Source: Erodium maritimum | Taxonomy: Eukaryota; Streptophyta; Magnoliopsida; Geraniales; Geraniaceae | Length of the DNA stretch: 64,000 nt | NCBI GenBank assembly: GCA_963921825.1 | Contig: OY997591.1 | Location: 41,003,825 to 41,067,824, forward strand | Direction of reading: 5' to 3' | Shown: in pieces, positions 10,156 through 20,339 of the stretch | Layout: each line of letters starts with the position of its first letter | How positions within the stretch are numbered: the first letter of the stretch is position 1 | The notes under the pieces: model-generated | Database searches by the model: none | The model's input: only the letters and a program-made list of their open reading frames with translations | What the model was told of the DNA's origin: nothing | Position numbers and translations under genes: made by a program

Positions 10156-12240
10156 TGTAATAACCACTCTCGGTTAACGCCAGTCAAACCTGCGAAAAAC
10201 GGGAAAATTTAAAAAATTTAAGACAGACATTTAATTGAACCTAGAATTGACCCCGAGGGTCATATCGGACTTAAGTTGACCCCGATATCGACCAAAGTGA
10301 GTTCCGGGGGACTCATGGCAACTTTCTGATCAATTTGGGAAATGTTGACTTTTCTCTGGAAAAGTCAACCGAGCGACGTTTTGGTCCATTCGAGGACCGT
10401 TTTGGATCCAAAAAGCTTAGCCATCGTCGCAGCGGTCTTAATTGAGCTGTTTCCTTGTAGCCTGTCAAGTTTCGTAATTTCTTGGAAAAAGTTCCCGTTC
10501 AGGGCCCGAAACGTCCGAATTTCGCGAATCTGAACAAAACATGTGGTGGTGTTAGGTTTATTGAACAAAACAAAAGATGAGACATGTGAGGGGTAGTTTG
10601 TAATTAAGTATTAGTTTTGATTTTTAAAACAAAATAAAAGGAATGGTGGTTGTGTTACACGTTCATTTAAAAAAAAAGAGAAGACTTGGAGAGAGAAAGT
10701 GGTGTTAGAAAGAAGAGAGAAGGAAGAGAGGAAAAAAGAAGAGGTTGGGGGAATTTATGACGTTTCTCGTCAATCAAACCGGTGGATCGTCTCACCGATA
10801 AAAGAATCGAGCTCACATCGACATTCCCTACGGTGAGAACCTGACCGATTTTCATTTTGGAACGTTTGAATTTTAGGGTTTGAGTTTAAACGGTTTGATT
10901 AAGGTTGGGTTTTGTTTAAGATTGGTTTAAAGATGAATGGTTGAGGTTTGGGGTTCCTTAGGAACGTTTTGGGGCAAAAAGGGAATTTTGCCATTGTGGC
11001 CGTGTGGGGCCCACATGCCCGGGTATCGGGTTTTCGTGTTCGGGTGGTTTAGGACGTTCTCCAAGTCGTTAATCCACAGCCGGATCGAAATTTGGAATTA
11101 AATTGCGAAAGTTGGAATTTCGGGTTTAGAAACTTTAAACGCGAATTAAATCGCTCGGAAGCCGAAAATTGATTCCGTCGATTGCGTTGGAACCCTTGAA
11201 TTATTCTAAGACCGTAGAAACAAAAACGGGAATTTTCGGAGCCCCAGAAGGGCGTTTCCAAAACCCGGGCAGATTCGCCATGTCGGGCGAATCGGGCTTT
11301 TCCGAGCCCTTTATCGACAATGTCGAGTAATTGGGAAGTTTGGGAGTGATTGACATTGTCGGGGTTGAGTTTGGGCGTTTAATTCTTTAAATTCAGGTTT
11401 CGCATGCTTACTTAAAAAGTGTGTAAATTATAATAATTGTAGACCGCGTCACCTACCGTGGAAAGAGGAGGCTAAGCCGGAAATTTGGAGCATTGTCGGA
11501 GAGCGAGCATCGGTTGTGACACGCTTCAAGAGGTAGGGAAAAGTAGCCGGATCTCGTCCCTGACTAGGGAAAGTTAACAGTAGAATTGCATGTGACACCG
11601 GGGTGTCGTGGGTTAAGTAGGTTTATCGAATATTAGAAAGGCATGATACAGGAACGTAGCGAATATTAGAAAAGCATGTGACACTTAGTAGTGTCGTAGG
11701 AGCAGAGAACTTATCGATGTTAGAATTACTGGAGGCATATGACCATGCCCGGAGGTTGATTGTGAACTTATCGATATTAGGAGTACGGGAGGCATATGAC
11801 CATGCCCGGAGGTTGATTGTGAAACTGTTGATATTAGGACTGTTGGAGGCATTGGTTATGCCGGAGGTTGATTGTGTATTTTGTGTCTTGAGTGCCCGTG
11901 GGGTTGTTGAACCCGTGTCTTTATTGTTGGTGTGTCTTGGGTGGCCATGAGTGCCCGTGGGGTTCTTGAACCCGTGTCTTTATTGTCAGTGTGTCTTGGG
12001 AGGTCGTGAGTGCCTGTGGGGTTGTTGAACCCGTGTCTCTACTGTTGGTGTGTCTTGGGAGGCCGTGAGTGCCTGTGGGGTTGTTGAGCTCGTGAGTTAC
12101 TGTTGGTGGTTTTGAGAGGCCGTGAGTGCCCGTGGGGTTGTTGAGCCCGTTAGTTACTGTTGGTGGTTTTGAGTGGCCTTGAGTGCCCGTGGGGTTGTTG
12201 AGCCCGTGAGTTACTGTTGGTGTGTCTTGGGAGGTCGTGA
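10156..12240 (+). mobile_element. Tekay-type 3' LTR, 3'-truncated
   Basis: Starts tgtaataaccactctcgg directly after the PPT and is colinear with the LTR at 57744. It breaks off at gggaggtcgtga (12240), where Athila-type sequence begins. The missing 3' part is not found on the far side of the Athila remnant (about 16.6 kb), so the junction looks like a deletion rather than a simple insertion. Contains three near-identical units of about 54 bp at 11729-11870 and the gtggccatgagtgcccgtgg minisatellite after 11880. Confidence 0.85.
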
Positions 12241-13241
12241 CAGCACAGATGAAGGAGGATAAAAATTAGGTGATTGAGTTGCATAAGGCATCTGTGCAGG
12301 AGCAGAAGATAGTGAACCGGAACATTGATTCCCGATTCCAAAAGTTGGAAATTCAACTGGGTCAAATAGCCAATACGATGAATCGAATAAATCCTCTTAT
12401 ACAAGTGGTGAATGAGAGAGCTCTACACGATCAAGCAATTCACATTGAGGAAGATCATTCTGAGCACTTAGGTGATACAACAGAACAAGAAACTCATTAT
12501 CCGACCATGACTTTAGAGGTAAGTGCGGAATGTTAGGTATCAAGTTCTTACTCTTGTATAATATCTATTCCATCTCCATGTAGTTTTGATGCTTTGAATT
12601 CTGTAGATGTAAATAATAATTGTATAATTGTAGAAAATAGTTCACAAACTCTTTTTGAGCTGAATCCTTCCATAGTATCCATAGAGTTGGCTGACAAATC
12701 TATAAGATATCCAAGGGGTACTATGGAAGATACTCTCAAGAGAGGGGTTGTATTTGAATCTTCCATTTATTTTATTTTGGTTGACATCGAGCATGATGTC
12801 GAAATTCCCTTTAGTATGGGAGATTCATTTTTGGATTATAGCAAATCAACTCTATATGTTCAACCTGTCCCATTGATTTTTAAATTAAATGTTGAGCATA
12901 GAGTTGTTAATATTAAGCATGAATTTGCTGATACATTTGCTAGTCCCTATCACCCGTTTATGAATTGTTATTCAGTTGTGGTAAATGCCCTTGCGCCTTG
13001 TGGTCGTGAGACTTTTCCACCTCATGGGATTCATATCCCTATCGAGTTTTGCCAGGATGAGTCAAATCACAATTATTCAGTTCAGGCGAGCTTGATGAGA
13101 ATAGCATTGAGTTTGGAACTTGTGCAAAACTCAAGAAAATGGATTTTGTACTACATTGTGTGTCTTCTCCTAGTTTTTCACTCACATTTAAAGAGAATGG
13201 CACAATGGAAGTATGATATTTGTGGGAGCCCCCCTGATTGA
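12241..13241 (+). pseudogene. Athila-type Ty3 gag end and protease-region remnant
   Basis: A tract from 12270 reads VNRNIDSRFQKLEIQLGQIA, the coiled-coil end of Athila/Tat Gag. From 12594 the reading SIELADKSIRYPRGTMEDTL and DVEIPFSMGDSFLDYSKS matches the second half of the Athila-group aspartic protease; the DxG active-site part is missing. After about 12935 the frame stays open but I recognise no domain, and it ends at 13241. RT, RNase H and integrase are absent. The next sequence is the element's 3' non-coding region, so this is an internally deleted derivative. Confidence 0.7.
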
Positions 13242-15190
13242 GCCTTCTACTCGTCGAGCTAACGACGTTAAACAAATGCTCTTGTTAGGAGGCACCCCAA
13301 CTATGGATTAGAGAGCGTATGGACGTTGATCACATGTGAGGCGCTGACCTCACACGAGCTCGATCGGGCGAGGAACTTTTCATTCATTCATGCATCGCCA
13401 CACCCCGAGTCAGATGCATGCCACACAACGATTCTTCGAGGGGAAGTATCCCTTACCCTCGTACTTTATATTGATATTGTCGCTGTCTTACTCTTAGATA
13501 CTATGTGGTGGGTGTTGAGCACCAGAATTGTCGTGTTGATAGTGTATGTATCTAGGACTGTATGGTGGTTGTTATATATGCTATTTGACAAGTGTGGGGT
13601 GTTATTATCATGTATATTATTGAGGGGTGCATGTGTACATATGTGTTAGAGTCGCAATATGTACCGGCTTAGGTTTAAAGTGTGGGGTGGGATGCTTTGC
13701 ATTATGCTCTACGCTTTATTTGCATTAGGTGCATGCATCATATCGTTTTTGTAAAAAAAAATTCAAAAAATCAAAAAAATATTTTCTGGTAGTTTATGAA
13801 GCTTAGTGTGCATGATCTTAAGGTTCCAATGATTGTAATGTTGAACATGCTTATCTTTCTTGCATAATTCAAAGGAGTGCATCGATTTGTTATGAATGAA
13901 TTGACTTGTGTAAGCACATGTTGTGAGGTATGCTTGTTTGTTTGCATTCTTGATAGTCACTTTAATGTGTACTAGAGTCCTCTAATCATATGCATGGAAA
14001 CCTGAGTCTAGAACTTCACAGATTTCCCCTCGAGGCAAAATAAAAATAAGGAATTAGGTGCTTAGGAAAATGATCATGGGCCATTGTTGGACCGTTTGAG
14101 CTAAATTGCCTACCTATCCATATATTGTTATCCATTAGTCACCCTTATTGAGCTTTGGCCTTTCGTTTCTAACTTGAATATTACAACCCTATGTTCCCTT
14201 CATTTCATTTTAATATCCTATGTTTTATTTGAACCCGTACTTCTTTGCTTAGATGCTTCTTGAGTGTGGTTGTTGTGGTTTGTGGTTGAGAATGTGATTT
14301 TAAATGACTGGGGAAATAATTATTTTGTTAATGTGCCGGGTATATTGTAAAATTTGTGCTCTCGGCCTCCCCCCTAAAAGATAAGAGAAAAAAAATACAA
14401 GAATCTCTTCTATGCAGAAAGAAAAGTGTGGGGTAAGGTTGAAAATTAGCGCAGGTAGAAGAGAAAAGGCAATAGAATTCATTGAAAAAAAATGTTTTTA
14501 TTGATGTGTACAAGGATACAAAAGGGTGCAGAGAAGTGAAAAGGGTATTTAGTGCACAAATGGGGGTTATGGGTCGAGAGATACAATGTTGGGATGTGAG
14601 TTGAAGCATGTTCGTCAAGATGTATTTATTGAGCTTCTTTTCATGTACCTTACCATACCCTATGCCTAGCCTACCATTATAAGCCTAATTAAAGCCCTGT
14701 GTGATTCATGATCACCTAAATTCCTTATAATTAGTGGAGAGATGATTGAAAATACTTGTTTATGAATCTCTAAGAACCGTGTATAGGGAAAAGAGGAACG
14801 ACTATCTAGGTTGACAAAAGGTTTGTAAGCTAAATTGAGTAGTCTTTATTGCAAGTAGCTTCACATGCGTTATGTTCATCGGTTTATGCATTCTTTTGAG
14901 CTGTGTAAGAACTTTTGGCATGTGATAACTCTGAGAAATCATGTTTGATCAATGTGTGGATTTGCTCGTAATTTACCAACTTTTCGTGAACTTTTGCATG
15001 CATCATGTAGTTAAGTCATAGGTTGCATTAGTTATAGGATCATACAATGCACATGCATCTTTAATTTCATTATCTAAATAAAGGAGGCCCGGACTCCTCC
15101 TATCGAGTTGAACCTCTGGGTTTAACCGGGACATATCTTACTGTTTTGTTAGTTTAATTTTCTCGGGGCGAGAAAAGCTTAAGTGTGGGG
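13242..15190 (+). other. Athila-type 3' untranslated region with repeated PPT-like motifs
   Basis: Begins with a block near 13250-13305 (cgagctaacgacgttaaaca, then cttgttaggaggcaccccaa) that resembles a conserved non-coding block of Athila/Ogre elements. The motif agtgtggggt recurs at 13591, 13679, 14425 and 15182; the last directly abuts the LTR and is the likely PPT. No credible ORF. Confidence 0.6.
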
Positions 15191-15391
15191 TGTTGATGTG
15201 GACATAAAATACATCTATTTTGGATGTCATTAGCCCACATTTATGTTCTTTTTAGTCCCGAGTTAATGTAAAATGATGCATTTTACTCTCATTTTGTGTA
15301 ATTGGTCTTATTTCAAAGTTTACCAAGCAATTGAAGCAAAAAAGGGGCGAAACGGAGCAAAATGGGAACCTGGGCAGAAGTGTCAGTAAGG

Positions 15392-15534
15392 TGCACCGGT
15401 TATTTGCACGGGGTGCAAAGAAGCAGTGCACCTTTGCACCGTTTGTTGCACGGCGTGCAACCTGGTGGTGCATCGAGAACAGAGGCAAAATAATTTGCAC
15501 TAGAAAGTTGCACGCCGTGCAAATAACCGGTGCA
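15392..15534. repeat. Inverted repeat with 20-bp perfect arms in a GTGCA-rich region
   Basis: The arm tgcaccggttatttgcacgg (15392-15411) is complementary to 15515-15534. The loop of about 103 bp is itself full of short palindromes built from tgcac and gtgca, for example ttgcacggcgtgcaa. It lies in the LTR upstream of the TATA box, so in U3. Confidence 0.85.
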
Positions 15535-15636
15535 ACTTAAGATGCACCGTGAAATGCACGGCTTGCATGCGACGGTGAAAACGTTAGAAACACGATTCCC
15601 AACTACGTTTCCTGTTTTTAATCAGATTTAACTCAA

Positions 15637-15646
15637 CATATAAAAG
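15637..15646 (+). promoter_or_regulatory. TATA box of the Athila-type LTR
   Basis: catataaaag followed by ggac in an otherwise AT-rich U3. A transcription start about 30 bp downstream, near 15675, would define the U3/R border. Confidence 0.55.
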
Positions 15647-16647
15647 GGACTTTAGGTCAGATTGAGGGGGATCGCAAAATTAGGGAGAAAAACACACTTG
15701 GGAGCTTGGAGAATTTGGAGAGAAGATCGAAAGCAAGAGATTAGAACATCAAAGGTTTTGTGTAGATTGGATTCAAAACTTGATATTTGTATTACTCTTA
15801 TTGTTTAATATGAATTCCAGTGGTTTATTCATCTCCTTTTGTTCTTATTCTTGTGCTATGAACTTAACTTATATTGATCTAGGGTTAGGGGAACAAGGTG
15901 ATGAATTGAGTTAACATATTTGTGTGTACTTTCGTCAAACTAGTATCTAGGAAAGTGTTTATTTAATTTTGTTCGTAATGCTACATTACCCTGATCACGT
16001 ACATGTATGATTTAATCTTGTTAACCAACAATTGAGAAAAAAGGTTAAGAAGAGGAAAAAGTAATTAGGTAGCTCGGGTTTTAATCTAAGCCAGAATATG
16101 GTTAGACTGACACGAGTGCAATAACAATAGGAGTAAAACCCGAAAGTTAGAGGAATTCATAGATTCTAATACTATATGCCGCTCTACACCTAGATTTGAG
16201 ATAATTAGGTGGACTGAGTATATTAGGGTCCTAATACGATCGAGAGATGGTTAGGACTACATTGAGAAAATTCTCGTTGCCCTTAGAGTAATATTAGTTG
16301 TGAATGTATACCAAACCCTGTTAAGTTGTTCATCACATTCGAACCCCGTTAATGTCCTAGACCGCTTTTTATCTCTAATTTACAATCCCGTTGTGACTTT
16401 GTTCTTTGTTTTCTGATCATTCATATATTCTCATTACTTACATGACTTTACTATTCTCTAAAAAAAAACCAAACACCATTATAGGAATAACTTGACCATT
16501 GAATTAATTAACTACAGTGCTTGTCTAATTTCTCCCTTGGGTACAATATCTCGGACTAAACCCCGAATACTACTTGACGACCGGTACGCTTGCCGTACCA
16601 TTCTGAGGGTTAATTCTCAGGGTTAAATATAATGCAGCGAGCTTCAA

Positions 16648-17019
16648 TCAAAAGAACCGACGAGTTCGTCTTCGCCATAATCGGGTTTTCGACCCAAAAG
16701 GGGAGTTCGTTACAAGGAGAGAGGGCGAGATGGGGGCGGATCTCAACGTGCAACGCCGTCTATGGAATAAGGGCCACTCGACGACGTCGTAGTTTGACAG
16801 GTTATGCCTCTCATATTCGTCTTCAATAGCGACGATCAGTTCTTCTCTTACTCTGAGAGCTCCATAGAGGTTGAGGAGCTCGTGAAGTTGTTTTGAGTCG
16901 TAGAATAGTTCACGTTGTTGACGACGTAATTGCCCTTGATTTCTAATTCTACAGGTCCGATTTGTCTTGAGTTGAACAATTTTGGTTTTCAAATAATCAG
17001 TTGATGTTTGGTGTTGCAA
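16648..17019 (-). CDS. Unassigned 123-codon open tract
   Basis: Contains RNQGQLRRQQRELFYDSKQL and VREELIVAIEDEYERHNLS, a charged, helix-prone sequence with no family that I recognise. Codon-like composition and the surrounding GC-rich patch (16640-17160) suggest an old gene or transposase fragment, but no start context or splice signals support an intact gene. It lies just right of the Athila-type LTR and may be the interrupted locus. Confidence 0.25.
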   Translation of the reverse strand: MQHQTSTDYLKTKIVQLKTNRTCRIRNQGQLRRQQRELFYDSKQLHELLNLYGALRVREELIVAIEDEYERHNLSNYDVVEWPLFHRRRCTLRSAPISPSLLVTNSPFGSKTRLWRRRTRRFF

Positions 17020-17159
17020 TTGGGTGAGGAGAGTCTCTCAACTCAGGTGTGGGAGGTCTCAGCTTTAGAGGTTGGAGATCGAGGAGTCGCCGTTACTAGA
17101 GCTCGCACGTCGGAGAACTACTCGTGCGTCCGAGTTTCGAGCTAATTCTAGAACGTTTG

Positions 17160-18010
17160 ATGATATTTTTATTTAATTGTAATGAATATTTTAATCGTAA
17201 TGAATAAATTAATATAATTTTTAGTTTTAAAGAAAACAAATTTATAGTGTTAAGAATCTCTACACTTTATTAGAAAAATAAATAAAAAATATTTTCAGTA
17301 TTTAGTAATATATAAAATACTAAAACATATGTAAATATGTAAATAAAACAAAGAGTCATAATTTTATTTCAATTAAAATTTTATTAAAAAATGGAGTTAG
17401 AAATCGAAGAGTTAGGATTCTTTTTTTTTCAACTAAAAATTTATTATAAAAATGGATTTAGGAAAAAAAATAGTTTTTTTTATTAAAAATGAAATTACAA
17501 AAAATATTTTATTTAAAAATGATTAAAATTGTTATGAAAATTGAAGAAAAGCAAAATTACATTAATTAAAATTAATAAAAAAATTAATTAAGTTTTTTAA
17601 AATAAAAATGAATATTAATTAGTTAATAAGTTAAAGTTATTATTAAGTCAAAGTCCACTAAAGAAAGGGTAAAACAATCTTTTTGCTCTTAAGTCAAAAG
17701 TCAACTAAATTGATAAAGGGTAAAATAATCATTCAACATTTCTCAGTTAGTTGTTTAACCTCAATGACTCAAAACGTCTGTGGACTGAACATTAGGGTAC
17801 CTAAATGTAATTATAAAAACATAAGGTTACCAAAACATCCATAGATTGAACATAAGGGTACCATAATGTATTTCGTCCCTAATTTTTTTTTCATTTTAAA
17901 ATAAAAATGGAAAATATTATTAATATAAGATATTATTAATAAAAAAACATATTAAAATATATTTTAAAATGATGAAGGCTAATTAGGATAGGTTATGTTC
18001 TCCTCTCAGG
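17160..18010. other. Very AT-rich non-coding stretch
   Basis: Poly-A and poly-T runs and simple AT-rich sequence. Two related phrases (cattagggtacctaaatgta at about 17790 and cataagggtaccataatgta at about 17850) look like an imperfect duplication. No coding signal. Confidence 0.5.
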
Positions 18011-18077
18011 CACCCCAACAAGCCTAGGCGTCGTCAAGCCATCAACGTTTAAAATCAGTGATCGTTGTTATCGACCA

Positions 18078-18479
18078 GTGTCTAGCTCGCCAAGTGTCCA
18101 TGGTGGGGATGATTCTGGTGTTCCTCTAGTGGATGCAAGTCTCGATGGTGACGGGGCTCCAATCAAACTCAACGTCTATAATTTACTGTTCCTCTCGTTA
18201 GAGGACTTGCCAACAAATTTCTTTTACTTGGAAGCACATGTTGTGAAGATTGAATTGATTGCCATGCCAAATAGAAAAGGTAAGTGCTTTGGGTTCCTCT
18301 TTATAGCATCGAATGTAAATGTCGATCAAGTGGTGAAGAAGCTAAATGTCGTCAAGGTTTTGTGTTACATCCTAATGGTGGATCGTGCGTGGACACACGA
18401 CGATAGGCCTGTGAAAAGGAACGGATATCATAGGTCATTTGAGTTCCGACTTGAGGGAACTAATCAGTGGCGGAGCTAG
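18078..18479 (+). pseudogene. RRM-like fragment, possibly from a LINE ORF1-type protein
   Basis: 133 codons. After an acidic N-terminus the order LNVYNLLFLSLEDL, VVKIELIAMPN, KGKCFGFLFI and VVKKLNVVKV fits the pattern of an RRM, with KGKCFGFLFI in the RNP1 position. RRM-type ORF1 proteins are common in plant L1 retrotransposons. The frame ends where a sequence starting cagtggcggagctagg begins, so it may be interrupted by an insertion; 19400-19820 could be the other half. No RT or endonuclease is nearby. Assignment is tentative. Confidence 0.35.
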
Positions 18480-19375
18480 GTATTTTAGTGAGGGGGACGC
18501 CAATTTTTGTTATAATAATAATTATACATAACTTCAAAATAATACAAAGTAACGTCACAAATATTAATATTGTATAAAAAACAAAAATGACTACTTATTT
18601 TACAAGATGTGACGTTGAAATTTCATATTTTGAAAATATTGTAGAACAATTTCATTTTCAATAAAATATATAAAATTAATTAATAAATAAATAAATTTAA
18701 AAAATCTAAAACTAATTAATAAATACAATTAAATAACTGAAATGAATAATGAAACTTGAAATTTCATTACAACTCGTCGTCGTCGTTTGAGCCTCGTCGT
18801 CGAACATTTTTATCGAAATAAAAAACTGACTTTTAAAATAAAAAACTAATTTTTTAAATTAAAAAAGTAATTTTTTAAATTTAATATCTGATTTTTTAAA
18901 TTCAAAAAAACTGATTTTTAAATTCAAAAACTTATTTTTTAAATTTTAAAAATGATTTTTTAAATTAAAAAAACTGTTTTTTTTAAACTAAAAAACTGAT
19001 TTTTTTTTTATTTTAAAAACTGAGATTTCAAATTAAAAACTTACTTTAAAAAAAATTAAAACTAATTTTTTAAATTAAAAACATATTTTTAAATCTAAAT
19101 TAAAATTATAAATTAAAAACTTTTTTTTAAAATTTAAAACAGGTTTTATAAATTAAAAATTAATTTATATATAACATGAAAAAGGACACGCGGCAGGTGT
19201 AGAGACGAGGAGGGCGAGGCGCTCGGTGCGAGGGGCAAAGCAGAATTCTGCCCCGCGCTCCTGACCCTCCCACACGAGGCAAGGGTTCGCACCTTGCGCT
19301 CCGCACCCACGCCTCCCCACATCAAGGGGAGTGGGGTGCGGAGCCTCTTGCTCATGCCCCCTATCTACATCGCTT
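18470..19375. repeat. AT-rich low-complexity block, possible degenerate transposon
   Basis: Between 18830 and 19150 the sequence repeats units like aaaaactgattttttaaatt with heavy drift. The left edge (cagtggcggagctagg) resembles the ends of some plant DNA transposons, but no complementary right end or target duplication was found. A GC-rich patch (19180-19370) closes the block. Confidence 0.4.
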
Positions 19376-19564
19376 TAATGTACATGCTTTAAGTCTTGAA
19401 TGGCTATGCCTTTGGACTTAATGTGCTCTGCTCTAGGTCTCTCGTAACAGAGCATCGAGTTTTAGCTCTTCTGGGTGTACAGGCGATCACCCATGGTCTT
19501 CTACCTTAGCTTATGTCTGGGACTCTTTGTTTCGAGCGGGATTCCATGCAATTGAGTTCGAGAC

Positions 19565-19816
19565 ATGGGAAATTGGGTATATTTGTTGATTGATGCCTCG
19601 ATCAATCTCTGTTCTATTGATTGCGGAGCCTCGGGGACATGGATTGAAGTGACGAGTGATGGCTCTGTTTGTTTCCAAGACCACGAATTTCGCTGCTATG
19701 TGATAGAGGACGTTCCGATTCAGGGTTGGTGTGAAGCTAATTTCAGAGCTTTAGGGTCTAGGTCCGAGAGAGTCATTCTGGTTCATCGTGATTTCAGCGA
19801 TAAAAACTACAAGTGA
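19565..19816 (+). CDS. Unassigned 83-codon open tract, possible second half of the 18.1 kb ORF
   Basis: Reads LIDASINLCSIDCGASGTWI and VPIQGWCEANFRALGSRSER. The segment GWCEANFRALGSR followed by VILVHRDF resembles the stretch downstream of the RRM in plant LINE ORF1-like proteins (a W-F-ALG-G-V-DxxT pattern), but only loosely. It lies about 1.1 kb right of the RRM-like tract on the same strand, with AT-rich DNA between. Could equally be an unrelated remnant. Confidence 0.25.
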   Translation: MGNWVYLLIDASINLCSIDCGASGTWIEVTSDGSVCFQDHEFRCYVIEDVPIQGWCEANFRALGSRSERVILVHRDFSDKNYK

Positions 19817-20019
19817 ACCGTTGTTTTGGTTCACTAAATTCATTGCTCTGTTCTTCATGGTTCAGTTCTTTCACTGGGATCGGGAAATTTTTCCAATTTG
19901 TGTCTTTGAGGTTTCAGACACAGACGTCCTAGTGTTCAAGCCTATCAAAAACTAGCTTCTCCCTTCATGAAATAGATGTCAACATATCAACTGCTAGCTT
20001 CTCCTTAACATGCTTTATC

Positions 20020-20100
20020 AAAACAGATTTCTTCAAATACCAGCATGCTTCATCAAAACAGATATCTTCAAATACCAGCTTGCTTCATCAAAATAGATAT
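20020..20100. repeat. Three tandem units of about 34 bp
   Basis: The unit catgcttcatcaaaacagat followed by atcttcaaatacca is repeated three times with few changes, just beyond the envelope-like ORF, in the expected 3' region of the Sirevirus-like element. Confidence 0.8.
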
Positions 20101-20339
20101 CTACTCCCCCTAATTGCCTCAAAAACTTTCCAAATATGGAAAAGAAATAACTACTAGCATTATAGGTAGTGAAGTAGTAGCAAACAAAACATGTCATAGA
20201 GGCATCATCAAAGCAACTTCAAAAACATAGTCTCGAAGTAGAGTGTCGCAGTACATCATCCAGAATAAAAACTCAGACATGTCCCGAGGAAATAAGTGTT
20301 TAAAGAACAGAAACAGTTCAAATATCATAGTGGTGGAGA

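Larger units (their letters stand above)
15191..16635 (+). mobile_element. Athila-type 3' LTR
   Basis: Starts tgttgatgtggacataaaat right after the PPT-like aagtgtgggg. A TATA box sits at 15637-15646. The 3' part (tttctcccttgggtacaata, then tacttgacgaccggtacgct) resembles the end of Athila/Tat LTRs. The exact end is uncertain; tgca at 16632-16635 is the best candidate. The 5' LTR is not in the window, so no target duplication can be tested. Confidence 0.65.

Noticed and set aside
12594..13241. Intact 215-codon host gene
   Set aside because: The first half matches the Athila protease region and the context is retrotransposon; no independent start or domain.
18467..19375. hAT or similar DNA transposon starting cagtggcggagc
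   Set aside because: No complementary right end and no convincing 8-bp duplication; kept only as a low-complexity block.
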